A DNA stretch of 64,000 nucleotides from Hirudinaria manillensis (lineage: Eukaryota; Annelida; Clitellata; Hirudinida; Hirudinidae), in the NCBI GenBank assembly GCA_034509925.1, contig CM067530.1, positions 1,821,001 to 1,885,000 of the forward strand, given 5' to 3'. The notes below the pieces were generated by a model. That model ran no database searches. It was not told the origin of the DNA and saw only the letters and a program-made list of their open reading frames with translations. The translations under genes and the position numbers were made by a program. Below are positions 33,901 to 48,697 of this stretch, piece after piece (the stretch's first letter is position 1; each line of letters starts with the position of its first letter).

Positions 33901-35486
33901 GCTCAAAGAAGCTGAAAAAATTAGCAAATACAAGGACCTGGAGATTGAAATCAACCGGATGTGGAAAGTGAAGTCTAAAGTCGTTCCGATAATTGTAGGA
34001 GCGCTCGGAACGCTAAGAAAAGACTTTACAAAGTATGTAGAGTTGATACCAGGACGACCAAAGACTTCGGAGATTCAGAAGATCTCCTTGCTGGGCACTG
34101 CCCACATTCTTCGAAAAGTTCTTGGGTGAATTGCTGAGAGCACTGGTAGTGCTCAGCATTCATTCATCACCGGCTGTGAGACAGAGAAGAAGCAGGAAAA
34201 ATGTGTATAATAATAATAATAATTATAATAAATTTAATTAATAATAATAATAATAACATTAATAATAATAATAATTATGATCATGATGATGTTATTAGCA
34301 AACTATTTATCACTAAACATCTAATCAATATGCAAGGAAGACCAGGCACCCTAGAAGTTGATAAGTCGTTACAAACGACTCTGATCCTTATCGCCACGGG
34401 ACTATGGCCCTTTGCCTCTAAGAACCACAAGAACTGCCCAATAAACACCGAGGCATCAAAGGCCGCTCTCGTCACGCTCTACTGAACAAACTGCCGATAA
34501 AAAAGAGGCGCCGGAGACTCCAAAATACTCGGAAGCGATGCAAGGAAAGCAATCATGAAATCCCGGATTACGGGCCGGTTATTCCGTCGTAAGCACGTAT
34601 CTTTTCGCCGTCGTCATCATCATCATCGTCGTTATCATCATCGTCGTCGTCATTATAAGTCATCATAGTCGTTGTTGCAGTAGACGAACAACTGTAATTA
34701 TCACCAACAACGTCATTACGTTACCAATATCATTGTCGTCATCATCACAAGCATCACCATCATCATCGTCGTCCAAGTCATCGTCATCAGCGTCGTCTTC
34801 TTGGTCATCAGTCATTTAATTAATTATTGATTCCACGACACAAGAACGCATTTTCTTATTTTGCAAGAAAACCTAAATTAATGAAACTCAGAGCACCTCT
34901 AAACAGATAAACAAACCAATAAACAAACACACAGACAGGCACATACAAGAACAAACATTCAGATAATCCTACAACACATACAAAGACATATCCACACAAA
35001 CGCACAGCCTAAGAAACAGACAAGCAAACAAACAAAGCAAAACAAAGCAAGGAGACGTTATACAAACTCTGTATGTTCAGCGAGAAATAGTATCTAGGCG
35101 GCTCGGTCCTGAGCTGAACCTCGAATCTGTTGCTTTGCAGGAATGGCTGATTGATGTTACTCATCAGGTTGATATTGGTTTCTTCGTTCAACTGCCTCTT
35201 GTTCCAAACAATCGGACACTCAAAAAGATTGTAGTCGTCCGCGTGGAAGTTGCATTCCATCGTCAGGGATTCGCCCAACGCTGCCACGTGAGTCTGAGGA
35301 TCCGTGTTCGTCATGTGGATGTACAGGCCTGGATGAGAGGAGTAGTTGTTATTGTTGTTGTTGATGATAATGATAATGATGTTGTGTTGTTGTAAAAGGT
35401 TATGGTTCGTTGTGTTTTGTTGTTAATGATGAATTAGAAGACCGTGATATCTAGAGTCATTCACTATAACTATGAGCACATATTAG

Positions 35487-35544
<58 letters not shown>

Positions 35545-38417
35545 GACTGAATTCCTGAAATAAAATAAAAAAGAAAATCAAATAACGCCGAGTCAGGTAA
35601 GTGAATGAAAGTAGTGAATCGTGAGGTCGTCATGCAAGGAGATGACGTTACTTTTACGTCATCGTTTGAAATACTTTGCACCGGAAGTTGACTTATTCTG
35701 TCCTTTGACAAGCCGCTAATAATATTTTAATAAAGCAATTAATTATAACCAATAAATATCTTGCAGGACATTAATTAATTAAGCAATTAATTATAACCAA
35801 TAAATATCTTGCAGTACATTAAATTGTGGTATAATATGAGATAAAATATATTTTTTTAATGGCTTAATAACAAAGGAGACAATTTAATTTGAGAAATTTA
35901 AACTGACAAAAGGCAAATGGAGTCTTTTGAAGCAAATAAATTTAATTTCCTCAAAAATCTCAGAAAATCCCAGCCATCTTGGAAGCTTTCTGTTGAAGAT
36001 AAGGAGCCATCTTGTGCCTTTTTTTTCTTTAAGTTGCAGAAGAACAACAATACCTCGAAACACCTGATCTCGAAAACGAAGAATTTTTTTTCTCTTTTTC
36101 TTCTTTTTTTTTTGCAAACAAAACGAGAATTTCGTTTTCAAAGCCTTCGTCGAAAAATTCTGAAAGTTTGAAATTCTGAAAACTCACGGTTTTAAAAAGT
36201 AGTCGAAATGTTTCGAAAATTTAAATACTCGAAATTTTAACAAAATAATTAAATTAAATTAATAATTGATTAATGAAACAAAATCAAAGAAAAGATAAGA
36301 CAAATGTATAAAATAACATATTAACATAAATATAATTATAACATGAAAGTATTTAAGAATAAAAGGAATTTCAACAATTTCAACATGAAAAAATACAATA
36401 AGATACACACAAATGCAATAAGATAAAAATATAAATAAAAGAAAAATAAATAAAAAAATAAATAAAATGCAATGAAAGATACATATTAATGCAATGGGTT
36501 ATATGATGATACAATAAGATACATACAAATGCAATGGGTTATATGATGATACAATAAGATACATACAAATGCAACGGGTTATATAGTGATGCAATAAGAT
36601 ACACGAAGATACCACAAGAGACATGAAAATATAAAAAAATGCAATGAAAATAAAGGAACTAGAAAACTGAATTCAATTTTTCTGAGAGAAATTATGAATT
36701 GCAAAGAATTCCTTTGTGGAAAAGAAGAATGCTTCAGGAATAATTCACAAAATAATTCACATATAATTCACAAAATAATTCACAAATAATTCTCAAAATA
36801 ATTCTTTGGTTATCTCAAAGAGTTTATAAACTACATAGGAAATACTAAATGCAAAGATTATTATTTGATTTATTATTATTATTTTATTGTTATTATTTAT
36901 TTATTTTTATTCTTTCGACATCATAAACATTGCACACAAAAATAATTGTACGACAGCCTCTTCAAGGGTTTAGTGTCCTCAATAGGATCCCAGATCATCC
37001 TGGGCATATCATAATTATAGTCATTATTATTATTATTAAAATATGAGTAAATTTATTAATATTATTATTATTATTAAAATTAAGTGTATTACAATTATGC
37101 TACTTATAATATTTGCTGGTTCCAAAATTGATCGAAGCATTCCATGGCATCAATTCTTTGCTGTTTCTCCGTTGCATAGGGAGAATAGGAAAGTATTTTT
37201 TTAAAAATGGCTGAATTTTGTTTTTGTAATTTTGAATTTTAAATGATAAAATTATTGCAAATTAAAAATATTATGGTATAATTTAGAGTATTTTGTTGTT
37301 TTGTTATTTCTCATTTTCAGGATTTTATCTGAATTTAATTTTAAATAATTTCAAATGAAAAACGCAACATTGTTGAAATTATTTCCTCCAACAAAACAAG
37401 CGAATGCTAGGAAAATGGGAGCTCAATTATTTTCAATGAACACAGAAATGGGCGTCATGGCAACCATGGCCGCTACTCGACTTGGAAATGACTCGGGTGA
37501 TGAAAGATGATGACGATGACGACGACGATGACTATGATGATGACGACGATGACGATGATGACGATGACGATAACGATGATGATGATGAACTACTGACGCA
37601 CAAACAAGCAATCAACATCTTGTCAGAGGTCAGAAACATTTACTTTGCAATTGATTCCCAGATGGGAATTCAAGAGAAGGTATTGAACGATCCCTAGTTG
37701 TTCCAAGGCAGCACTCTCTTATCTTTTCATTTATTTATTCATTCATTCATTCATTCACTCATCTCTCTATTTGTATATTTAAAAATTAAAATTTAATTAT
37801 TTATCCATTTATTTAATTTCTGGTTATTTACTAAAAACATTGCAAGAAAAACAGAATTAGTTAAGGTGCAATTTACATGTTATTGGAGTTATTGCAATCT
37901 AACTTACTGCAGCTTTTTGCTGGGAAATTCAGAAATTCTTAAAGGACGAAATTATTAAAAATAAAAGGAAAATATAAATAAACACCAAATAATCCAACAT
38001 AATAATTTAATCTCCCAACATTTGGGATAAGCTTTTATATTATGAATATCGTATTTATTTATTTATGAGCTTCCTTCTTGTGAAGTATTGGATATTATTG
38101 TAATTTAAAGAAAATAAAATTATTATTTCATAATTTAAGATTTTAAATGTTAAATTTTAACATTTTAAAATTGTTATTATTTTTTATTTTAAATTTTTTA
38201 GTATAATTTAAAATTTTAAGATTTAACATTTTACAATTTTAAATAATAAATTAAGTCACGAAATACAAGGAAATTATTAAAATGTAAACGTTGCATCGAG
38301 CAAAATATTTTACTAATGTCATAATACATGACGTCATTATGTGGCCCACCTATAATTTCAGTTTAATGATATTAATATTAATAATAATAATAATAATAAT
38401 ATAATAATAATAATATA

Positions 38418-38454
<37 letters not shown>

Positions 38455-38725
38455 CCATCACGATGAATAACTCTCCTCTTTCCAATTCAAGGACTGAAGA
38501 AACGAAAATGAAAAAAAATATGAAAAGAAATTATTTTCTCAGAAATTCGATTAAAAATGAATTAAAAATAAATTAATTAAAAATGAATTGAAAATGAATT
38601 TTTGGCTCTCAAATGTTGAAGTTTCATTGGAACGAAGTATTTCTGGCTTCACATCGTTATTGGATCCATCAACTGTGAAACTTTAGTTAAGTGATGACGA
38701 TGACGATGACGATGACGATGATGAC

Positions 38726-38769
<44 letters not shown>

Positions 38770-41700
38770 CCCAATTAACATTTTTGTAGAAGAAATTGTT
38801 AGCCAAACTTTTAGAGAACATGCATAATTACATTCTCATGCATATGCATGAGTTGAGCAGCTTGACCAATGACAATGACCGCGACGGTGATGATGATGAT
38901 GAGGATGACCACCAATAGAATTCATTAATATTTATTGATCCATTTTGAAACGCCGTAATTTCCTTTTTTGAATTTTTTAGCTTGAAATAATTTGAATTTA
39001 GTCCTTGTGCCCCCCACAGCAACATGGCGTCCAACATGGCGGAAGTTTGTCTTTATAAAATAATAAAAGCGTTTATTATTTATTAATATGTAATAATTAA
39101 TTTTTAGGCAATTATAATCTAACAAAAGCATTTAGAATTTTATAAGTAATTTTTAAGAAATTGTAATAAAAAATAATTAATGATAATTAATTGGTAATTA
39201 TATCCATTCTATTTTATGTAATAATATTTTAATAAATTAGTTTTTATATTCCAGATAATTTCAAAATAATATGAAGACCAATGGTCTCACAAAAGGAAAA
39301 AAAGATTAATCAGTATAATAATAATAATAATAATAATATTAATAATAATAATAATAATAAAATAGTAATAAAAACAACAGCAATAATAATAACATTAATA
39401 ATATTATTGTACATTACAGTATTAATTATTATAAAATATTATTATATATATTGTTATTGCTATATACATAATAATTATTAAATAATATTAACATTATTAT
39501 TATTATCATTAGTAGTTAGTAAAATAATAGTATTAGAAATTATTTCAAGCCTTTACATCAAAATCTCTCGAGTCTTCCAAAAGGACCAGAAAAAATGCCT
39601 TTCTTTCGTCCAAATCTTGCTAATGGATATTCATCCTTCCTTGTCAGTTTCAGGGTTCAAATTTTTTTCCATAAAGAAAATCAGAAATAAAAAATAAAAT
39701 AACAAAAATTATTCCAAATCAAGAAAGCACATGTTTCCAATCAAGCATGACGAGAGGTCATGCACCAATTTCAATTTAGCGAGGAACGTGTTAAACAAAA
39801 AAATATTTTAAAAAATAAAAAATAAAAAAAAATCAACACAAAACAACCGCAAAAATATCCTAATTACACTGACACGCTCAGACCTTGTAAAATACGCTGC
39901 AACAGAATTTTGTGATTGTAAGAATTTGTAACAGAAAATGTAACAGTTATAATTGCAAACATTTGTAACGTAACACTTACAAACCTTCTGGTTGTAACAA
40001 TTTGTAATGCCATACTTGTTATACAACGCTTGTAACGTAACATTTACAAACGCTGTAATTGTAACCCTTTCAATATAATATCTTTCAACATAACATCTAC
40101 ATATTCATCATTCATCATCGTGAATAGTCCAACGAAATGATTCCTTTATAAAATGATTCCTTTATAAAAGAGTTTTTCCTCTCGACTGTGATTGAATGTC
40201 GAAGAAAAGACATTTCTTTGGTAACCTCGTCACTCGTTTTACTTTCTCGTAACTTAATGTTGATCACCTGAGCTGATATGAATTTCAACGAGGGACATGA
40301 GAGCAGAAATGATTGACATATTGGAATGGATGAATGAATGAATGAACGAACGAACGAATGACACGTATGCTGAATTGATGGTATTTTTTAGGTATGTAAT
40401 ATATTAAAGATCTAGTTAAATTATGATATCTTAAGATTTATTATAGTAGTAATAGTAATATCAGGCCTGAAATAATTTCTGATAACAAGTATAATTGTAA
40501 TTGTAGTCATTATTGTTATTATTATTTTAAATAAATAATCTCCAAAGAAAAGCTAGAATCTATTTATGGTCATTACCATCAAATTACATTTTTTTTGGTA
40601 AATAGTAAATTTCTTTATTATATAATATTTAAATAATTTAATTTGTTGAATTATTTCTTTATTATTTAAATAAATAAATAATTTAATTTGTTGAATTTCT
40701 AAAGCTGTATTTTAAAAAAATAATAAAATTGCAGTCGAAATTGCGACGAGTTTTAATTAAAAAACACCAAAGAACTTAAAACTTGAAAGAAACACGAGAA
40801 TGTTCTACGAAATTCACATCCGATTTGTTTTGGAATTAGAAAAAAATACCAAGAATTTCAATTAATTTAAATTTAATTTAAAAAATAACTTTAAAAAAGA
40901 TTTTTTTTTAATTTGTTAATTACGAAAATATTATCTGTAATCAATATAATTGTTGTTTAAATCCGTGTGTCATCATCAACTCTTCAGTTAAACGATATTT
41001 ATTATTATTATAACTATTATTATTATTACAACTGTTATTATAAATAATTCATTCTGTTTCTTTAACTCTCGTTAATATAAGTGGTTAACCTTTGACCTTG
41101 TTTGAAATAAATAAATAAACAAACAAAATATGACAATATTTGATTAAATGAATGTTTTAAATATTTGGTCGGATCAGCACTTTATATCAACGCTATTTCT
41201 TGTTACACTTCGTTTGAAGTCTTTCAAAAATATTTCTTTTATAATAATTAATTTAATTCTTTAATAATAATTATTTTGTAAAATAATTGTCTGAAACATC
41301 AAAATTGAAACAAAAATTATAAATTATAAAAAAAACCATCGAATTGAAATTGAATTTCAGTAAATAAATAAATTATAAAATAAATGTGATTTAATGTAAT
41401 ATAATGTCAGTAGACAATGCTAACAATAGAACTTTTACCAAAACATTATCATCGTAATCATCAGTATCACCACCACCACCGCCATCATCATCGTCATCAT
41501 CATCGTCGTCGTCATCATCATCGTCATCGTCGTCGTCTTCATCATCAAAGCCTGTCAGAAAGGATGATGCGATAAAAATTGAATGAAGAAAGTGTAAACT
41601 CCACGTCATCAATTTGTTTGCACAGAAGCAACGAGTTTTGTCACGCAGACGATTTCGGATTTTTGCTTTGCATGGGCGGGAAAGATTTCATAATATATTG

Positions 41701-42564
41701 TTCATAATTTAATAATTATATTCGTAATTTCATAATAATATTCATAATTTAATAATAATATTCATAACTTAATAATAATATTCATAATTTCATAATTTAA
41801 TAATAACATTCGTATTTCATTTTCCAGTGCGAACCTCGAGGTCCTCAGGAAATGATTTGGAAAAAAATTGATTTATTTATAATTATTTATAATGAATTGA
41901 TCATTTTCGTGCCATATCCTCTGACATTTATGGATGCATTCAGCAAAATGGCCACCGAAAAGTCTCGTTTCTCGCATTACTAACCTGAACGATTTTCTAA
42001 AACATTGGAAATTAATTAATTAATTAATTAATTACTTAATTACTTAATTAATTAAAAACTATTCGCAAGCCAGGTTTGGTTTTTCTGGGCTTGCAGCTAC
42101 TATCTAGAATGATGTTTTGAGTCACGATGTGCTGATTGACATGAAACACTTAGAAGTAATTCGTCGGAAAATAAAAAAATTGAGAACCGTCTACAAAACG
42201 GACGAAGGCGACCACGCCATCTATTTGTAAAAAAAAGAAATTCCATTTTGCTGGAAGCGATATGGAGCCAGGGACGTCGGTCTGAATACGAGATGATGGA
42301 ACAAAAAGTTGCAATGAAACACAAAGGAGACCGATGGATTGGCGCCAGAATTATTGACGTCTGCTTGGAAAATGCTCCGTGATTTGTCGCTCTTTATGGC
42401 CGAACGTGTGTGCTGGGTTTAAGCGGGGAAATTATCCATAATTTTTATATTTATTTTACGATATTTTAATCTTAATGGAAATCTGAATTTATTGCAGCTG
42501 TAAAACGTTTGCTTCTGGTAATTACGCTTCTGAAATGAAGCTAATTTCACTAATTGTTGCACTA

Positions 42565-42606
<42 letters not shown>

Positions 42607-45340
42607 TATTTCATTATTTACAAACAACAATAATAATTTTAGAATTATTAGTATTAGCTATTATTGGAATAACTAGTCGTATTTACATTCAAATAGTGTC
42701 ATATCTACAATAATATATTTTTATTATTATTATTATTATATTCGATTGATTTAACATATTTAAACGTCTGAAAAATAAATAAATGAACCTCGATTAATAT
42801 GGAGAACGTGTTTTATTTACTTAAAATGAGGTTAAAAAGCATCAAAAAGTCCTAAAAATGTTTGCAAAAGGAGGCACCTGATTCCAGAGAAAACCCCTGG
42901 ACACCAATTTCCGTAATTGGTCTCCGATTATTTTGTTTATTTATTTTTATTTTATTGTTTTTATTCTCTGCAAAACCTCTGCATTCTGTTTAGAAATGGA
43001 GACAAAAATATTTTAAATTCGAATTCAAAAATAATAAATAAATAAATAATAAATAAATAAATAAATAAACAATTAAATAAAAGGCTCTGCAAAATTGAAG
43101 TGCAAATAAAAGTATACGACTCAAAAAAGAAAAAAGATACAGAAGAACGGATCAATAAATACTTTAATCACGTGATGAGAAGCTGAAAAGGACGCAGACG
43201 ATTCCAGAAACCCGCCAAATTCTTTGCGTTAGTTTGATATGATGCTTGTTAATTTATTGATTATAGATTAATATTATATCATTTATTCATTTATATAAAT
43301 AATTTTATATAATTATACTGAAATTATTCAATAATACTTGAAAATATTTTATTTTTCTTTTCCATAAAAAGATGAAAAGTTGGAGAAAATTGTTGCGGAT
43401 TTGATGGCAACATGAACGTCAAAAAGAATCCATGTTTATAAAGCACATAAATGCTGATAAGAGCACGTGAATGGATGTGAATGGATGTGAATTGATGTGA
43501 TTGGCCCGTCAATGCATTCGAAATGTCTTCTTGGAGGTGAATTTCAAGTTTTTAATTAAACATCAGTCACATTTGTAGAGAGTAAATAAAATTTGATTGA
43601 TTTGATTGAATTTTAAGACCGACTGAAGGGCCGATGTGATTGATATTGATTGAAACTGATCGACTGAAGGACCGATGTGATTGATATTGGTTGAAACTGA
43701 TTGATAGGAAGTTGATCGACTGAGGGTTATTTTCTCGTGCAAAACGTAACAAAGCAGAGACATGTTTTACTCCAAACAAATGTCCGAAAAACATTTTTTT
43801 TTGGTAAATTGAAAAAAAAAAAACATTTGAAATTAAAATAATTGGAGCTTCCAATTAATATTCAAATAATTATTTAATATAAATGAGTACAAATATATCA
43901 ATAAATTTGCTTAAAAATCCATGGAACTGCCGAAGATCATCGAAAAATGCCTGAGGGTTTAGAAGACCAATTAGAAGGAAGATTGACAAATGCGCTTGAA
44001 AAGAGCAGACGAATGCGAGGGTCCTGTTGAGAAAGTTAATTCGGACGAAAATGGAATTAAATCTTTAGGAATTAAATTATTATTTTTATGTTTTTATGAT
44101 GAGATTTTAAAGTGATTTCCGAGATTATTTGTTTATTATATTAATTTGACATTTTTAAACGGTTTCATCTTGAAATTATTTGTCTAAAATCAGTGAAAAC
44201 TCTCCTCCAGACTTGAATATTTCAGATTATCAATAATAAATAAAGTAAATAAATTAAATAAAATATTATTTAATAAGTAAAATAATTGTGAAGCCATTAA
44301 TTAATTAATTAATTAAATAATTATCCAATATACATGTCGAGTTACTTCTGGAAATCATTTGAAGCACTTGGGAAATCACGTGATTCTCTACTCAGCTTCT
44401 GGCAAAGTCCGTTCTGCTCTGCCATCTTAGAGATAAAACATTTGACTTAAACATCTTTCGAAAGCATTCCAAGGTCTCATTCAAAACCGTCTTGTCGCCA
44501 TCTGTCGACAAATCGTCGAAAATCCTGGCAAAATAGAGAAAAAAAAAAGAAGATCAGCGAAAAGTCAATCGCCTGTCTCTTCTGCCTGTCTGTCCGTCCG
44601 TCCGTCCAGTTTAATTATCTTCAACTGGCTCATCCGCGTCAAAGTCGGCGAAGAATGCGACTTCCATCCATGCTTTCTCCGGCCCATCCGTGGCTCTGAT
44701 CATCTTTTCGAGTCTTTCATCAGGGTCTGATTGATCGCTTCCTGTCGACATTAGAAGGAGTGTACGTCTAATTTCCACCAGGCAGGTTTATGTTCCTCAT
44801 CGCGGTTACGTCTGAAGATGTCGCTGATGTCTTGGAAGTCTTTCTAACTGCTGGACTGGCAAGGAAACATCTCAATGGACTGGACGGTCTTTGAGTTATT
44901 TATTTCTTTTTTTTTTCTTAAAATCGTTGGATTATAGCTTCAATTAAAGCGTTTTAAATGCGCTCAAGTCGTCATCTTTTGAAAAATGAAAATATATTTT
45001 ATAGGATTAAATCGTGATAGTTTGAATTTTTGGAATTTTTCACTTAACAACTGATGAGACTTCATAGTCGAGACCATTTCTGGAGCAAAATGGGTCTCAC
45101 CAACCCTGCTAATAATAACTACACATGAACAATCAATTAATAATAATAACATTCATCGTAATAATAATAATAATCGTAATAATAACTATAATAAAAATAA
45201 TAACAAACTAACCAATTACCTGTGATGGTGACATTGGAGGTAGTTAGGCAGATGATAAGTAGAAGCAAAGCATTCCTTTCCAGCAAACGTTTCCTTCTTC
45301 TTCGTGTTTTTTTTGCAACATCGTTTGTTGTTCCAAACAT
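18376..45340 (-). CDS. Three-Ig-domain secreted or membrane-anchored protein, seven exons
   Basis: I joined seven minus-strand exons: 45220-45340, 35068-35328, 29800-29895, 28635-28946, 27787-28085, 21984-22113 and 18376-18656. All introns are GT-AG and the junction phases agree (1,1,1,1,0,1). The coding length is 1500 nt, giving 499 residues. Domains: signal peptide about 22-36 after a very basic start; Ig1 about 50-159 (Cys66, Trp82, DSGNYTC to Cys139); Ig2 about 160-263 (Cys177, Cys244); Ig3 about 264-406 (Cys286, Trp299, then FREYTIVVEN with Tyr in place of the second Cys). A polar Ser-rich part and a moderately hydrophobic end (about 455-482) follow. The Ig1-Ig2-Ig3 layout suits cell-surface recognition or adhesion. 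No clear transmembrane helix is seen; the C-terminal hydrophobic part might be a GPI signal, or the last exon may be wrong. I do not recognise a named orthologue. Confidence 0.8.
20813..20895. repeat. Two related GC-rich motifs, ATTTATATARCGCC type
   Basis: ATTTATATAACGCC at 20814 and ATTTATATAGCGCC at 20860 are tandem relatives. The second is followed by CACAGAGGCGC, making a short hairpin with GGCGC and GCGCC arms. A similar piece occurs at 4624-4650. Confidence 0.45.
20837..20853 (+). promoter_or_regulatory. CTCF-like insulator motif
   Basis: The sequence AGCACCAGGGGGCGCC agrees closely with the animal CTCF core (CCAS-AG-GGGCGC type). It lies in a GC-richer island inside the last intron of the Ig gene. 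It is a motif match only. Confidence 0.4.
21984..22113 (-). CDS. Ig gene exon 6: end of Ig3
   Basis: The acceptor is TTATTGCAG and the donor is A/GTAAGG. It encodes DRIDGITEIQLYFSEATQ, then ERFREYTIVVENIVGS and KKVPLLQ. The pattern of Tyr, two valines, Glu-Asn and Gly matches Ig strands F and G. The usual second cysteine is replaced (REYTIVVEN), so this domain lacks the canonical disulfide. Confidence 0.82.
23825..24020. repeat. (ATTC)n/(GTTC)n tetranucleotide tract
   Basis: A central block with GTTC units is flanked by ATTC units and by the larger repeat TTTTCATTCATTCTTACATTC, which occurs on both sides. The open frame across it is a translation of the repeat. Confidence 0.9.
25679..25762. 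repeat. 30-bp minisatellite
   Basis: Units of about 30 bases built from related 10-mers (CTGCGTTAAT, CTACGCCATT, CTACGTTAAT) are repeated about 2.5 times. The 10-base sub-structure suggests it grew from a smaller repeat. Confidence 0.8.
26589..26790. repeat. (AAT)n microsatellite, about 65 units
   Basis: Nearly perfect AAT over about 200 bases, with one GTG interruption near 26687. Long Asn, Ile or Leu open frames here are artefacts. Confidence 0.92.
26935..27105. repeat. CAA/CAG minisatellite
   Basis: Repeats of CAACAACATTTGCAGCAG with variable CAA runs, within intron 5 of the Ig gene. It could encode Gln or Asn runs, but no splice sites or flanking coding sequence support an exon. Confidence 0.8.
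27787..28085 (-). CDS. Ig gene exon 5: first part of Ig3 with poly-Ser insert
   Basis: The acceptor is TTCAATAG and the donor is AAG/GTTGGT (phase 0). It encodes QPKIRCKPTSALLFEKNVF, Cys286, the core Trp299 (YYWLLNY), then a run of 23 serines broken by Pro and Leu (about 310-335), then SPSTPSTFTLTSG and GLWTEVK. The serine run is written by TCA/TCG/TCT codons of a GAT/GAC-type microsatellite on the plus strand (about 27871-27945). It falls in the loop between strands C and E, where an insert is least harmful. Confidence 0.82.
27871..27945. repeat. GAC/GAT microsatellite inside coding exon 5
   Basis: On the plus strand this reads GACGATGATGACGACAATGG and similar. On the minus strand it encodes the serine run of Ig3. 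Mixed TCA, TCG and TCT units keep the frame. Confidence 0.85.
28086..28634 (-). other. Intron 4 of the Ig gene
   Basis: About 550 bases. It has short (TTA)n at 28108-28130, (AAT)n at 28262-28292 and (ATCC)/(GTCC)n at 28543-28612. Nothing else is seen. Confidence 0.7.
28635..28946 (-). CDS. Ig gene exon 4: complete Ig2
   Basis: The acceptor is CTCCACACAG and the donor is T/GTGAGT. It encodes NDPQIFRFVENRPGRMGC, a hydrophobic-polar alternating middle (PSLRITLDQRDITD), and QARLVCAAIVENF with the second cysteine, ending EALVDVV. One exon per Ig domain with phase-1 borders is the classic Ig-superfamily arrangement. The last codon joins exon 5 as Tyr (VVYQPKIRC). Confidence 0.87.
28947..29799 (-). 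other. Intron 3 of the Ig gene with a 66-bp tandem repeat
   Basis: At 29588-29782 a unit of about 66 bases (core AGTAGGTGTAATTA, GATGCTAATTTATTA, TTTATGGCCTATTCTATGC) is present three times, with the first copy most diverged. It ends about 18 bases before the coding end of exon 3. The rest is AT-rich. Confidence 0.7.
29800..29895 (-). CDS. Ig gene exon 3: end of Ig1
   Basis: This 96-nt exon is too short for simple open-frame scans. The acceptor is TTAATAACAG and the donor is A/GTGAGT, a consensus donor. It encodes ISNADSGNYTCQIRGQ through FHRVFVK, the closing strands F and G of Ig1. The exon is followed (on the minus strand, toward lower coordinates) by a three-copy tandem repeat in the intron. 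Confidence 0.87.
30462..30576. repeat. (GTC/ATC)n microsatellite
   Basis: About 38 trinucleotides of mixed GTC and ATC. It gives poly-Ser and poly-Asp frames on opposite strands, neither with a coding context. Confidence 0.9.
31168..31300. repeat. 8-bp repeat, AGTCAATC type
   Basis: About 16 units of an octamer (CAATCAGT/CAATCAGC), some with CCAATC or TTAATC variants. A related AAGTAGCCAATCAGT follows at about 31440. Confidence 0.88.
33741..34215 (+). mobile_element. Non-LTR retrotransposon 3' part with endonuclease domain
   Basis: The reading frame from about 33750 to 34129 encodes the last 126 or so residues of a non-LTR retrotransposon protein. RPDIVIHDRRSK with MLIDVSVPDD is the PD...D core of a restriction-like endonuclease. 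It is followed by EAEKISKYKDLEIEI, VVPIIVGALGTL and LLGTAHILRKVLG. Upstream lies only (AAT)n (33704-33738), so this is a 5'-truncated copy. The 3' UTR carries the same stem-loop as the copy at 9380-9575 and ends in GTGTATAATAATAA. It sits inside intron 2 of the Ig gene, on the opposite strand to that gene. Confidence 0.85.
34281..34610. other. GC-richer segment of unknown origin
   Basis: This segment follows another TAA run (34207-34275) directly, like the retrotransposon fragments elsewhere in the window. It has a 94-codon plus-strand frame that includes the repeat (34201-34485) but no recognised domain. It may be part of another mobile element. Confidence 0.35.
35068..35328 (-). CDS. Ig gene exon 2: first part of Ig1
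   Basis: The acceptor is CTCATCCAG and the donor is A/GTTTGT. It encodes LYIHMTNTDPQTHVA, the first Ig cysteine (SLTMECNF), the core tryptophan (CPIVWNKRQL) and strand E (YYFSLNIQ). The codon split with exon 3 gives Asn and completes LNIQNISNADSGNYTC, an exact Ig strand E-F signature, which strongly supports the join. Confidence 0.85.
35725..35820. repeat. Tandem duplication, about 50 bp unit
   Basis: AATTATAACCAATAAATATC followed by TTGCAG and ACATTAA occurs twice in direct succession. Confidence 0.85.
36478..36605. repeat. 40-bp minisatellite, three units
   Basis: The unit has AAGATACATACAAATGCAAT, GGGTTATATGATGAT and ACAAT. Three copies are seen, the last diverged (CGGGTTATATAGTG). Confidence 0.85.
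44611..44751 (-). CDS. Short acidic open frame, unrecognised
   Basis: The frame has 46 residues and starts MSTGSDQSDPDERLEK; it then reads MIRATDGPEKAWMEV and ends with an acidic tail. It stands out because it is GC-richer and has balanced amino-acid use amid AT-rich intron DNA. The frame stays open about 13 codons upstream of the Met, so it could also be the last exon of a gene on the minus strand. It lies inside intron 1 of the Ig gene on the same strand, which argues against an independent gene. I do not recognise it. Confidence 0.3.
   Translation of the reverse strand: MSTGSDQSDPDERLEKMIRATDGPEKAWMEVAFFADFDADEPVEDN
45220..45340 (-). CDS. Ig gene exon 1: start and signal peptide
   Basis: The exon begins at an ATG (MFGTTNDVAK), has a run of basic residues (KKTRRRRKR), then the signal core ALLLLIICLTTS, and ends ACAG with donor GTAATT in phase 1. 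I chose this Met because the only upstream in-frame codons before it are non-Met. The first codon shared with exon 2 reads GGC. The 5' UTR and promoter lie above 45340 and are not resolved. Confidence 0.65.

Positions 45341-48697
<3,357 letters not shown>

Larger units (their letters stand above)
29896..35067 (-). other. Intron 2 of the Ig gene, repeats and a retrotransposon
   Basis: The intron holds (ATTAAATAA)n at about 29899-29990, (CTC)n/(ATC)n at 30105-30172, (GTC/ATC)n at 30462-30576, (AAT)n at 30848-30952, an 8-bp repeat at 31168-31300, ATC tracts at 31833-31900, 32131-32200 and 32720-32800, and the retrotransposon fragment at 33741-34215. At 34281-34610 there is a GC-richer stretch of unknown nature. 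No exon of the host gene is needed here, as the flanking exons join in phase. Confidence 0.6.
35329..45219 (-). other. Intron 1 of the Ig gene, about 9.9 kb
   Basis: A long first intron. Contents I can name: (TTA)n at 35490-35541, a two-copy tandem repeat near 35725-35820, a 40-bp repeat at 36478-36605, (GAT/GAC)n at 37507-37590 and 38695-38770, (TAA)n at 38375-38452 and 42569-42603, (ATC/GTC)n at 41463-41545, a roughly 60-bp two-copy repeat at 43608-43720, and a small minus-strand open frame at 44611-44751. The remainder is plain AT-rich DNA. Confidence 0.55.
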
